Source of the DNA: Candidatus Hydrogenedentota bacterium
Lineage (GTDB): Bacteria; Hydrogenedentota; Hydrogenedentia; Hydrogenedentales; SLHB01
Length of the DNA stretch: 13,953 bases
NCBI GenBank assembly: GCA_016934125.1
Contig: JAFGTL010000635.1
Location: forward strand, 1 to 13,953
Direction: 5' to 3'
The notes under the pieces were generated by a model that was not told the origin of the DNA, did no database searches, and saw only the letters and a list, made by a program, of their open reading frames with translations. Position 1 is the stretch's first letter, and every line of letters starts with the position of its first letter. This document shows, in pieces, positions 7,311 through 13,953 of this stretch. A program made the position numbers and the translations under genes.

Positions 7311-7329
7311 AGCGTTCCGTTCGAATCAA
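7301..7329 (-). promoter_or_regulatory. Predicted sigma70 promoter for the double amidohydrolase
   Basis: On the minus strand TTGATT (7324-7329) and TACAGT (7301-7306) are separated by exactly 17 bases, and each box matches 4 of 6. The predicted start of transcription is near 7294, about 44 bases before the ATG. Its -10 overlaps the -10 of the rightward promoter. Confidence 0.5.
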
Positions 7330-7366
7330 GGCAGCCGGCGCGCACAACTTCGAGGAGGGATTTGCC

Positions 7367-8431
7367 ATGTACTACGCAGCCGCAGTCGGGTTTCTTGCTG
7401 TTGGGATTGCGTGCGCCGCCGGCGCCGCTGAAGACGGCGCCGCCGAGCCGTTCCGGGTGACAGTGGCGCCCGTCGGGCCGCAGAATCCGCGGAACAGCGA
7501 AGCGGCCATCATCCAGTTGAACGACGGCTCCCTCCTGCTTGGGTGGACGGAATTCTATGCGGGCAGCGGCGCCGACCACGGCCCGGCGCGGATCTCGGGT
7601 TTGATCTCCCGGGACGGCGGCGTGACGTGGGACGGGAAGTACACCCTCGTGGACAACGACGGCGGCTGCAACGTGATGGAGGTGAATTTCCTCCGGCTCA
7701 CGAACGGCCACATCGCCCTGTTCTATTGCCAGAAGAACTCCGAAAGCACCGATTGCCGCGTCATGATGCGCACCTCGCCCGACGAAGGGAAGACGTGGGG
7801 CCCGGCCAAGCAACTGAGCCCTGACAACGCCTACACCGGCCTCACCAACGGGCGATCCGTCCGGTTGAAGACGGGCCGTATCCTCCTCGAGGCATGGGAG
7901 GGGGGCGACAGCTACTGCTACTTGTCAGACGACGACGGAGTCACGTGGCGCGCCGGTGCCCGGGTGCGGCCGGCCGGCGGCCCGTGCTATGAGCCGGCCT
8001 GCGTCGAACTCAAGGATGGCCGCGTCATGATGCTGATGCGTACGGGTATCGGCGGCCAGTTCAAGAGCCTGTCGAGCGACGGCGGCGAAACGTGGAGCGA
8101 GCCTGTATTGAGCCCGCTGGCCGGCACGGCGGCCCCGGTATCCATCGGCCGCATCCCCACCACCGGCGATCTCCTCGCCATCTGGAACAACAACCTCGGC
8201 AAGGATCTCCCGGGCAACGTCGGCCGCACGCCGTTGACGGCCGCCGTATCAAAGGACGAAGGCGAGACTTGGCAGAACCTGCGGAACCTCGAGGAAGGGG
8301 AGCACTGCGCTTGGGCCTATCCGGCTGTCACGTGGGTGGGCGAGAACGCCCTGATCACCTATTTCGCCTACGACAACGGCCTCCCCCTCGTGTTCCGGTC
8401 GGTCCCCGCCACCTGGTTCTACGGAGAGTAG
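7367..8431 (+). CDS. Secreted sialidase-like beta-propeller with five Asp boxes
   Basis: This 354-residue protein starts at an ATG 7 bases after AGGAGG. Residues 1-20 form a signal peptide (cut near AGA). The mature protein is almost entirely propeller, with five Asp boxes at residues 81-88, 137-144, 187-194, 236-243 and 295-302. The first strand reads PRNSEAAIIQLNDGSLLLGWTEF (41-63). R42 and R225 (MMLMRTG) are candidates for the carboxylate-binding arginines of sialidases. I cannot confirm the Tyr/Glu nucleophile pair or Asp acid from sequence alone, so sialic acid as substrate is not established. Length fits a minimal six-blade catalytic domain with no binding module. It differs clearly from the sialidase-like protein at 3958, so the two are not a recent duplication. 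It is the first gene of an operon with an aminotransferase and a DUF4434-like protein. Confidence 0.8.
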   Translation: MYYAAAVGFLAVGIACAAGAAEDGAAEPFRVTVAPVGPQNPRNSEAAIIQLNDGSLLLGWTEFYAGSGADHGPARISGLISRDGGVTWDGKYTLVDNDGGCNVMEVNFLRLTNGHIALFYCQKNSESTDCRVMMRTSPDEGKTWGPAKQLSPDNAYTGLTNGRSVRLKTGRILLEAWEGGDSYCYLSDDDGVTWRAGARVRPAGGPCYEPACVELKDGRVMMLMRTGIGGQFKSLSSDGGETWSEPVLSPLAGTAAPVSIGRIPTTGDLLAIWNNNLGKDLPGNVGRTPLTAAVSKDEGETWQNLRNLEEGEHCAWAYPAVTWVGENALITYFAYDNGLPLVFRSVPATWFYGE

Positions 8432-8438
8432 CCGCCCC

Positions 8439-8459
8439 GGCGCGCGGATACGCCGCGCC
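8439..8459 (+). other. GC-rich hairpin in the gap between propeller and aminotransferase genes
   Basis: GGCGCG (8439-8444) and CGCGCC (8454-8459) form a 6-bp stem with a 9-base loop in the 51-base intergenic gap. There is no T-run. It may stabilise the upstream message end or lower read-through; it could also be chance in GC-rich DNA. Confidence 0.25.
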
Positions 8460-8482
8460 ACCGGGCGTCTGGGAGGAGTGCG

Positions 8483-9706
8483 ATGGGCAGCATGGCTTGG
8501 CGGTTCAGCGGGCGTGAACTCGAGTATGTGAAGGAAGTCCTCGACTCGGGGTTCGGCAGTTCCACCAGCGGCACCATGAACCAGCGCCTCGAACGGGCCT
8601 TCGCCGAGCGGTTCGGCGTCCGCTACGCCGTCACCTTCAACTCGGGCACCTCGACGCTCCACGCGGCCCTCGCGGCCTTCGGGGTCGGGCCCGGCGATGA
8701 AGTGATCGTGCCGGCCCTGACGGTCATCTCGTGCGCATCGGCGGTGCTGTTCTGCAACGCCGTGCCCGTGTTCGCCGACATCGACCCTGAGACCTTCGAA
8801 CTCGATCCGGAAGACGTGGCCCGAAAGATCACGCCCCGCACCAAAGCCGTCATGCCCGTCGCCCTTTACGGCCTCGCGCCCGATATGGAGCCCATCATGC
8901 TCTTGGCGCGCGAGCACGGCCTGCGCGTCCTCGAAGACTGCGCCCAGTGCGTGCTCGGCGAGTACAAAGGCCGGCTCGTCGGCACCATCGGGGACGTGGC
9001 CAGCTTCAGTTTTGAGAACTCGAAGCACCTGTCCACCGGCGACGGCGGCCTCATCCTCACCGACGACGAGGCCTTGGCCACCGCCATCCGGAAGTTCAGT
9101 TCCCTCGGCTTCGTCAATATCGGCGCGGGCGAGGGCCGCGTCCGGCTCACTAAGGATATGTTCCAGGATCCCGATTTCAAGCGACACGATCGCTTCGGCT
9201 GGCAGTATCGGCTTCCCGAGGTGTGCGCGGCCGTGGGCCTGGCCCAGTTGGAGCGCGTCGACTACTTCGTCGAGATGCGCCGTACCATGGCCCAGCGCTA
9301 CCTCGACGTCATCGGCGATCATCCGCTGCTCCGCCCCCAACGCGTGCCCGGCGGCTGTGTCCACTCGTACTACACCTTCGCGGCACGCTTCGAGGGCGGC
9401 CAACGCGGCATCGCGTGGAAGGAGTTCCGCGAGAAGTACAAAGAGCACGGCGGCGATGGCATCTACGCCGCGTGGAGCCTCCTCTACAACGAACCGGTGA
9501 TCAAGGAGGCGCGGTTCTACGGAAAGGGATGCCCCACGGCCTGCCCGCACTACGCGGGCGCGTTCAACGTCGAGGCCGGCCAGTGCCCGAACGCCGAATC
9601 CGTGCAGCCGAAACTGATGCAGTTCACCACCAACCAGGCCGGCGAGGCGGAATGCGCCCAACAGGCCGAAGCCATGCGGAAGACGCTCGACTACTTCGGA
9701 ACTTGA
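8483..9706 (+). CDS. DegT/DnrJ/EryC1/StrS-family PLP aminotransferase
   Basis: This 407-residue protein starts at an ATG 4 bases after GGGAGGAG. It has no signal peptide and is cytosolic. It shows the full set of family landmarks: NSGTSTLHAAL at 53-63 for cofactor phosphate binding, GDEVIVPALTVIS at 71-83, the VLEDCAQ motif at 149-155 with D152 to pair with the PLP ring nitrogen, and SFSFENSKHLSTGDGG at 174-189 where K181 should form the Schiff base. A late segment GQCPNAESVQPKLMQFTTNQ (366-385) is typical for the family C-terminus. These enzymes usually transaminate keto-sugars, often nucleotide-linked. Here the gene lies between two exported glycan-active proteins and no nucleotide-sugar genes are seen, so a catabolic role, such as moving amino groups to or from a released amino or keto sugar, is possible but inferred. 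Confidence 0.9.
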   Translation: MGSMAWRFSGRELEYVKEVLDSGFGSSTSGTMNQRLERAFAERFGVRYAVTFNSGTSTLHAALAAFGVGPGDEVIVPALTVISCASAVLFCNAVPVFADIDPETFELDPEDVARKITPRTKAVMPVALYGLAPDMEPIMLLAREHGLRVLEDCAQCVLGEYKGRLVGTIGDVASFSFENSKHLSTGDGGLILTDDEALATAIRKFSSLGFVNIGAGEGRVRLTKDMFQDPDFKRHDRFGWQYRLPEVCAAVGLAQLERVDYFVEMRRTMAQRYLDVIGDHPLLRPQRVPGGCVHSYYTFAARFEGGQRGIAWKEFREKYKEHGGDGIYAAWSLLYNEPVIKEARFYGKGCPTACPHYAGAFNVEAGQCPNAESVQPKLMQFTTNQAGEAECAQQAEAMRKTLDYFGT

Positions 9707-9717
9707 GGAGGGTCGCT

Positions 9718-10845
9718 ATGAACAGGCGCGAGTTCGTGAAATCGGTGTCTGCCGCGGCGGGGGTTGCGGCTTCGGGGGGCGTGTTCTCCCGGGCGGCAGG
9801 TGACGCGAGCGGGCAGGCTCCTTCGGGAACGGGCCCGGGGGCCGGCGGGCTTCTCACAGGCACATTCATGTTCCTCGTGCATCCGAATCCGTGGAACGCC
9901 GCCTATTGCGACAACACGATCTTCTGGGCCGAAGAGAATTGGCGTGCGTTGATCACCGACATCCACCGCCTTGGCATGGATACAGCCATCTGGGTGGGGA
10001 CGGCGTTCTGGGGCCGACCCTTGTTCCCCGGATACAGGGACACGGTGGGCATCCCGTTCCGGATGGGCTGCCCCGATCCCATGGCCGTGGTGGCCGACGA
10101 GGCCGATCGGCTCGGAATGAAGCTGTTCTACGGGATCGGCTTTCGAGGCCGGGCGTGTCAGGTGCGCGACTACGCGCGGCTCGACAAACCGTGGCCCGAC
10201 GTGTGGTTCGACTGGAACACCGCCCAGGCGGAAGCCCTTGTCGACCGATACGGCTCACGCCCCAGTTTCGCGGGCCTCTACATCGGCTATGAGATCGATT
10301 ACCACGCCCATCACGTCGAGTTGTACGAGAAACTCGTCCGTGAGCATCTCCGGCCCGCAGTCGGCAGCGTGAAACTACTGGCATCGCCGGGCAACCTCGG
10401 TGTTGAGGTGCCCGACCTCGAGCAGTTCCCGAAGGACGTGGAACGCACCAACATCGATATCCTCGCCCCGCAGGATTACGGCGGACGAAGCCACGACGTG
10501 GCCGCAGCCATCGACCTCGTCCGGCGGAATGCCGATGCGCTGGAGCGGGTAGGCCCGCGCCTGCGCGACATGGGCGTGTCGCTCTGGGCGAACTGCGAAC
10601 TGTTCGTTCATGAAGGCAGCCCGGACGGCCGCGGCATGTGGAACGCCGGGCCCATCGAACGCGTCCGTCAGCAAATCGATCTTCAGTCGCCCGTAGCCGA
10701 CAAGCTGATCTGTTTCATCTATGGCGGTGCCATGAACCGGCATACCGGACTTGTGGATATCGGCCATTCATCCACGGACACGCTGTATCAGGGCTACACT
10801 TCGCTTCTCGCGGAACGGTTCCCCGGACGGTTCGACTTCGCCTGA
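9718..10845 (+). CDS. Tat-exported DUF4434-like TIM-barrel protein, probable glycoside hydrolase
   Basis: This 375-residue protein starts at an ATG 11 bases after the aminotransferase stop. The upstream TGA forms part of the TGAGGAGGG ribosome site, indicating tight co-expression. MNRREFVKSVSAAAGVAASG is a Tat signal, followed by a Gly/Pro-rich linker to about residue 43. The domain reads LLTGTFMFLVHPNPWN, then barrel-like strands: MDTAIWVGTAFWG, LGMKLFYGIGF, GLYIGYEIDY (E192), IDILAPQDYGG (Q252, D253) and LWANCELF (E294). This arrangement, with one Glu after an early strand, an A-P-Q-D motif and a Glu in W-x-x-x-E, matches my recollection of DUF4434 (PF14488) proteins, which are predicted but poorly characterised glycosidases. 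E192 and E294 are therefore candidate acid/base and nucleophile. The ORF is open for 165 codons upstream, but that stretch overlaps the aminotransferase and is not coding. Confidence 0.8.
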   Translation: MNRREFVKSVSAAAGVAASGGVFSRAAGDASGQAPSGTGPGAGGLLTGTFMFLVHPNPWNAAYCDNTIFWAEENWRALITDIHRLGMDTAIWVGTAFWGRPLFPGYRDTVGIPFRMGCPDPMAVVADEADRLGMKLFYGIGFRGRACQVRDYARLDKPWPDVWFDWNTAQAEALVDRYGSRPSFAGLYIGYEIDYHAHHVELYEKLVREHLRPAVGSVKLLASPGNLGVEVPDLEQFPKDVERTNIDILAPQDYGGRSHDVAAAIDLVRRNADALERVGPRLRDMGVSLWANCELFVHEGSPDGRGMWNAGPIERVRQQIDLQSPVADKLICFIYGGAMNRHTGLVDIGHSSTDTLYQGYTSLLAERFPGRFDFA

Positions 10846-10878
10846 TCTGGCCGCCGGCGCCCTCTACTTGAAGTCGAA
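10831..10878. other. Inverted repeat spanning two convergent stop codons
   Basis: TTCGACTTC (10831-10839) and GAAGTCGAA (10870-10878) are a perfect 9-bp inverted repeat with 30 bases between the arms. Each arm encodes Phe-Asp-Phe at the C-terminus of one of two convergent genes (ending FDFA and FDFK), and the loop holds both stop codons plus a GC-rich core. It may act as a bidirectional 3'-end structure. A shared terminal tripeptide by chance is the alternative. Confidence 0.35.
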
Positions 10879-11895
10879 TTCCATCAATACCGGGAGATGA
10901 TCCGATCCGGTGCCCGCGTCCTGCAACACCGCGGCCGATAGCCAGCGGATCTTGTCGTTGTAGAAGATATGATCGATACTCTGGCGCGGGTGGTTTGACG
11001 AGGCCGTGTAGTACACCTCCTCACCGTCGCGCTCATAGGCCTCCTTCGGGATAGCCTTGTGCAGGTTCTCGACGGCCAGAATGGCGTCGAGCCCGCCCCC
11101 CTCGGCGCCGCCCTTCGTCCAGGGCGCCCGTGCGTTGAAGTCGCCCAGCACGATGAGCGGGGTGTCCATGTAGTCCCGTGCCAAGTCGGCCAGGATTCTG
11201 CAGTGCTCGATACACGTCAGCCGATCGTGCGCTTCGAGATGGACGTTCATCAGCACAAGCCGCGAGGCCCCCACCTCCACCTCGACGATCTGCACGATCC
11301 GATCCAGGTAGAACCGATCGTACCAGAAGGGATTGTCCGGCGGCCTCGGGAGCGTCACCTTCGAGTGGGCCGTGATGGGATACCGCGACGCGACGGCTTG
11401 CCCCGAAACCATCTTGCCGAAGTTCTCGCTCGGCGGCCAGTAGGGAAACGGCAGGTACTTCATGTCCCACGTCAACGCCTTCGCGCCATGCCGTAGCCCA
11501 AGCCCCCCTGCCAGCACGGCCAACTGATCCACGCCATACGACCGATGCCCGCCGTAGTCGATCTCCTGGCAGGCCACGAAATCCGGCTCCCGGGGCACCA
11601 GCGCGGCCACGATCAACCCCATGTTCTCCTCGTACTCCGCCTCGGACGCGTTGTGCCCGGACATGTTCGTGAGTCCCGAGCCGTATCCGATGTTGTAGGT
11701 GACAATCGTGTACGGCCCGGCTGCGTCGGCCTTGGCGATATCCGCCGACTCCCACAGGAAGCCCCGTTCATAGTCCTCGGCCGACAGGTTCCCGGAGGAC
11801 GCCCAGAAGAACAGCGCCGCCACCGCCGCAACGAGGGCTACCGCCGCCAGAAAGGCCGCCGCAACCAATCGCTTCAGCAAGCGTTTCGCCTTCAC
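10864..11895 (-). CDS. Membrane-anchored EEP (endonuclease/exonuclease/phosphatase) family hydrolase
   Basis: This 343-residue protein starts with GTG, 8 bases after GGAGGT. A basic N-terminus (MKAKRLLKR) precedes a long hydrophobic helix (about 10-31), so it is a signal anchor or signal peptide with the enzyme outside the cytoplasm. The EEP fold is shown by its metal and catalytic motifs: VTYNIGYG (N68), ACQEID (E111), MNVHLEAHD (H219), VLGDFNARAP (D252, N254), SIDHIF (D308, H309) and GSDHLPV (D332, H333). All expected catalytic residues are present. The family splits phosphodiester or phosphate-ester bonds in nucleic acids, inositol phosphates or phospholipids. The outside location argues for an extracellular phosphoester, but the substrate is not indicated. 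It lies 35 bases downstream of the GDSL hydrolase gene on the same strand, probably in the same transcript. Confidence 0.85.
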   Translation of the reverse strand: MKAKRLLKRLVAAAFLAAVALVAAVAALFFWASSGNLSAEDYERGFLWESADIAKADAAGPYTIVTYNIGYGSGLTNMSGHNASEAEYEENMGLIVAALVPREPDFVACQEIDYGGHRSYGVDQLAVLAGGLGLRHGAKALTWDMKYLPFPYWPPSENFGKMVSGQAVASRYPITAHSKVTLPRPPDNPFWYDRFYLDRIVQIVEVEVGASRLVLMNVHLEAHDRLTCIEHCRILADLARDYMDTPLIVLGDFNARAPWTKGGAEGGGLDAILAVENLHKAIPKEAYERDGEEVYYTASSNHPRQSIDHIFYNDKIRWLSAAVLQDAGTGSDHLPVLMEFDFK

Positions 11896-11930
11896 CTTGC
11901 ACTACCTCCCCCACTGCGGCCTCGTACGAA

Positions 11931-13172
11931 TCACTTCATGGCCTCGGCCGCCTGGTTCTGCACCCACTCCGTCACGAGTGCGGCGGCATCCCGCGTGTCG
12001 CCCGGCTCCCGCTCGATGGTCCCGACATCCTGTGCGCGGATGAGCCGGCGCGCCAGCATATCGCGATCCCGCTCCGCTGCACTCAAGTCAACCTGTGCCG
12101 TCGAGGGAGGAATCGCGATGCAGTCCCATCCATACGCCTCGAAGCTTAGCGCCCAGCTCAGAATCCATGAGTAAGAGAACAGATTGTCTTGCGTCGGGCG
12201 CACCGGCACCTCTGCCGGGACGGCCACCACGATCAGATCCATCCCCATCTCGCGCACGGCCTTGGCGGACTCCTCGAGCCCGGCGAGGCTGAGGCCCGCC
12301 ACCTCCCACGTCGTCACCTCGATCTGCGCCGACGGCGCTACCGCCTGCAGGGCCGGCCCGATGATGCCATCGTAGGGCGGCATGGCGAACACCTTCACCG
12401 GCTTGCCTTGGGAAAGGAGTGAGAGCGTCCTCGGGATGGCGGGCGCCAACGGGCCGGCCCCCGCGAGCGAGACGGGCCGCCCGGCGATCGCCTCGGCGAT
12501 GCATTCCGCCACCAGCTTGTGCCCGTTCATATTCGGATGGATGAACTCGCTCATGAGCAGCGTCCATTCCACGGGATTCGCGGCCCGCACCGCCTCGAAC
12601 GCCGCGTAGCAGTCCACCAGCGGTGTCTTCTCCCGCTCGGCCACGGCGCGTACCGCCGCCACGTATTCTTCGAGCTTCGCGATGGGCCGGCGTTCGGTTT
12701 CGCACACGGAATTGGGCGTGCACAAGATCACTTCGGCGCCGATCGCGCGGCATCGCGAGATGATCGTGGTGAGATTCCGATCGAATTCCGCCAACGGCAC
12801 GCGGAGCATGTCGTTCAATCCAAACATGACTGTGACGAGATGGGGCTTGTGGCTGAGCACGTCGTTCTCCATGCGCGCCAAGCCATCGGCTGTCGTGTGC
12901 CCGCTGATCCCGGCGTTGATCACGCGCAGGCGCGATTCGGGATAGACGCGTCCGAGGGCGATGGCCAGCATGTCCGAATACGCCCGCCGGCTCCCCGTGT
13001 GGTAGTAGATCCCGGTGACGCTGTCGCCGAAGCAAACGACCGTCACCGGCTCGGCCCCCGCTTCCAGGAGGGCGGCCATCTTCACGTCCCGTTCCGCCTG
13101 CGCCCACGTCGCCGCCTGCACGCAACAACACACCGCTGCCACCAGCACACCGCTCATCACGTAGTGAGACAC
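11931..13172 (-). CDS. Exported GDSL/SGNH hydrolase with extra C-terminal domain
   Basis: This 413-residue protein starts with GTG, 6 bases after AAGGAG. Residues 1-25 form a signal peptide (cut near WAQA). Residues about 40-230 are an SGNH hydrolase: block I FGDSVTG (S51), block II NAGISG (G88), block III FGLND (N120), and block V EFIHPNMNGH (H212). The usual D-x-x-H is E-x-x-H here (E209), a conservative change. Such enzymes are often carbohydrate esterases that remove acetyl or other acyl groups, which fits this neighbourhood, although lipase activity is also possible. Residues about 255-413 form a second alpha/beta domain (VKVFAMPPYDGIIG, MDLIVVAVPAEVPV, FSYSWILSWALSF). It resembles a worn SGNH-like unit without catalytic motifs, and I cannot name it. 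This is the first gene of a leftward operon with the EEP hydrolase. Confidence 0.85.
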   Translation of the reverse strand: MSHYVMSGVLVAAVCCCVQAATWAQAERDVKMAALLEAGAEPVTVVCFGDSVTGIYYHTGSRRAYSDMLAIALGRVYPESRLRVINAGISGHTTADGLARMENDVLSHKPHLVTVMFGLNDMLRVPLAEFDRNLTTIISRCRAIGAEVILCTPNSVCETERRPIAKLEEYVAAVRAVAEREKTPLVDCYAAFEAVRAANPVEWTLLMSEFIHPNMNGHKLVAECIAEAIAGRPVSLAGAGPLAPAIPRTLSLLSQGKPVKVFAMPPYDGIIGPALQAVAPSAQIEVTTWEVAGLSLAGLEESAKAVREMGMDLIVVAVPAEVPVRPTQDNLFSYSWILSWALSFEAYGWDCIAIPPSTAQVDLSAAERDRDMLARRLIRAQDVGTIEREPGDTRDAAALVTEWVQNQAAEAMK

Positions 13173-13198
13173 GTCTCTCTCCTTACTTGGGCCACGCT

Positions 13199-13229
13199 GA
13201 ACCGCCGGCCGATCCGCCCAGGCCGGTTC
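13199..13229 (-). promoter_or_regulatory. Hairpin at the predicted 5' end of the GDSL operon message
   Basis: In the leftward transcript GGTTC/GAACC and GGCC/GGCC (arms 13221-13229 and 13199-13210, with a 3-base bulge and 10-base loop) form a strong stem. The predicted first transcribed base lies near 13229, so the message could begin with this hairpin, as in 5' ends that resist decay. Confidence 0.3.
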
Positions 13230-13234
13230 GCTGA

Positions 13235-13263
13235 AGTATAGATCCGCCGGGGCCGTCGCTCAA
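13235..13263 (-). promoter_or_regulatory. Predicted sigma70 promoter for the GDSL-EEP operon
   Basis: On the minus strand TTGAGC (13258-13263) and TATACT (13235-13240, 5 of 6) are 17 bases apart. This places the start near 13229 and gives a leader of about 57 bases. Confidence 0.6.
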
Positions 13264-13290
13264 CCGCTGCACCGCCAGCGGGCCCGGGAG

Positions 13291-13320
13291 GTGACTCCGG
13301 CGCCTCGAACGCGCTACTCT
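13291..13320 (+). promoter_or_regulatory. Weak predicted promoter for the third sialidase-like gene
   Basis: GTGACT (13291-13296) and TACTCT (13315-13320) lie 18 bases apart, about 55 bases before the ATG at 13376. Both boxes are poor matches, so this is only the best candidate in the divergent gap. I see no gene in 13173-13375. Confidence 0.25.
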
Positions 13321-13375
13321 ACCCCGCACAGGCGCCGGTGCCACAACCGGCCTCAAGAGAGAGGACGCTTCGACG

Positions 13376-13953
13376 ATGGACTTGATCCAACTCCGATATC
13401 AGGATCCCGCAACGCGGACGTTTCTCGGCAGCCCGAGTCTCGTTCGTCTCGATAACGGCGATTTGCTCGCCTCGCACGACTACTTCGGCCCGGGATGCCC
13501 CCGGAATCACGAGAATGAGGAACACCTGCTCAGCATCTACCGCTCGCGAGATGACGGCCGCTCCTGGACGAACGTCACCCACATCGCGAATGCCTACTGG
13601 AGCACCTTGTTCACGCTGAATGGCGCCGTGTATTGCCTCGGCGCATCCCAGCAGTACGGCTCCATCGTCATTCGCCGCAGCGAGGATTGCGGCAACACCT
13701 GGAGCCACCCCAAAGACGCCCAGTCCGGCCTCCTGTTCCGCGGCGGCCCATTTCACGAGCCGCCCAACTACCATTGCGCCCCCGTGCCCGTCCTCGTCAA
13801 GAACGGGCGCCTCTACCGGGCCTTCGAGGACTGCTCGCCCTGCAACTGGCCGGACGGGTTTCAGTCGTGCGTCGTCTCGGTTGACACCGGCGCCGATCTG
13901 CTTGATGCGGCGAACTGGACGATGAGTGAGAAACTGCCCTTCGATCCCGCATG
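13376..13953 (+). CDS. Sialidase-like propeller without signal peptide (5' part, cut by window edge)
   Basis: The first 192 codons of a gene run off the right end of the window. The ATG has only a modest AGAGAGGA site about 10 bases upstream, and no better in-frame start is visible. The protein begins MDLIQLRYQDPATRTFLGSPSLVRLDNGDLLASHDYFGPG, with no signal peptide, so unlike the two other sialidase-like proteins here it is probably cytosolic. Two Asp boxes are seen: SRDDGRSW (57-64, with Ser for Thr) and SEDCGNTW (102-109). Strand segments such as FRGGPFHEPPNYHCAPVPVLVKNGRLYRAFED fit a BNR propeller with several Cys. Substrate and activity are unknown. A cytosolic propeller could act on imported oligosaccharides. 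It is divergent from the GDSL operon, sharing a gap of about 200 bases. Confidence 0.75.
   Translation, partial: MDLIQLRYQDPATRTFLGSPSLVRLDNGDLLASHDYFGPGCPRNHENEEHLLSIYRSRDDGRSWTNVTHIANAYWSTLFTLNGAVYCLGASQQYGSIVIRRSEDCGNTWSHPKDAQSGLLFRGGPFHEPPNYHCAPVPVLVKNGRLYRAFEDCSPCNWPDGFQSCVVSVDTGADLLDAANWTMSEKLPFDPA

Noticed and set aside
8249..9661. Leftward 470-codon frame opposite the aminotransferase
   Set aside because: It is antisense to a complete DegT-family protein and has no recognisable content.
9223..9717. N-terminal extension of the DUF4434-like gene
   Set aside because: It overlaps the aminotransferase gene. The ATG at 9718 has a strong ribosome site and starts a perfect Tat signal.
1..13953. 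tRNA, rRNA, CRISPR array, insertion sequence or phage genes
   Set aside because: No cloverleaf-like, rRNA-like, regularly spaced repeat, transposase or integrase sequence was seen. Gaps are short and explained by promoters.

Overview
This 14 kb window is GC-rich (roughly two thirds by eye) with tightly packed genes, strong Shine-Dalgarno sites, frequent GTG starts and two Tat signal peptides of the N-R-R-x-F type. The gene mix is sialidase-fold beta-propellers, TIM-barrel glycosidase-like proteins, an Amidohydro_2 protein, a DegT-type aminotransferase, a GDSL hydrolase and an EEP phosphohydrolase. This resembles free-living saccharolytic bacteria of the Planctomycetota/PVC or Hydrogenedentota kind. 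That assignment is inference from gene style only, because no marker gene is present.

Layout. (A) At 1-881 (minus) lies the start of an exported alpha/beta hydrolase whose canonical nucleophile position is Gly. It is divergent from the operon at 1066-5643 (plus), which encodes an exported TIM-barrel-like protein with a C-terminal CBM9-like module, a Tat-exported GH20-like protein and an exported sialidase-like propeller. (B) At 5655-7250 (minus) is a fused double amidohydrolase whose first half has lost its metal ligands. It is divergent from the operon at 7367-10845 (plus), which encodes a secreted five-Asp-box sialidase-like protein, a cytosolic DegT/DnrJ/EryC1/StrS aminotransferase and a Tat-exported DUF4434-like protein. 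(C) At 10864-13172 (minus) is a two-gene operon of an exported GDSL hydrolase followed by a membrane-anchored EEP phosphohydrolase. It is divergent from the start of a third sialidase-like gene, which has no signal peptide, at 13376-13953 (plus, cut by the window end).

The three divergent intergenic regions carry recognisable sigma70-type promoters. Two of them also hold a 13-bp inverted repeat of the same form (GTG-N7-CAC, 6-bp arms). Both convergent junctions have 9-bp inverted repeats running over the stop codons.

Taken together the window looks like a glycan or glycoconjugate catabolic island. Exported propellers and barrels would trim a decorated sugar polymer, esterase-like enzymes would remove substituents, and a cytosolic aminotransferase and amidohydrolase would act on released sugars or aglycones. 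No transporter, SusC/SusD pair, sulfatase or regulator is present, so the substrate is not identified. No RNA genes, mobile elements or CRISPR arrays were seen.
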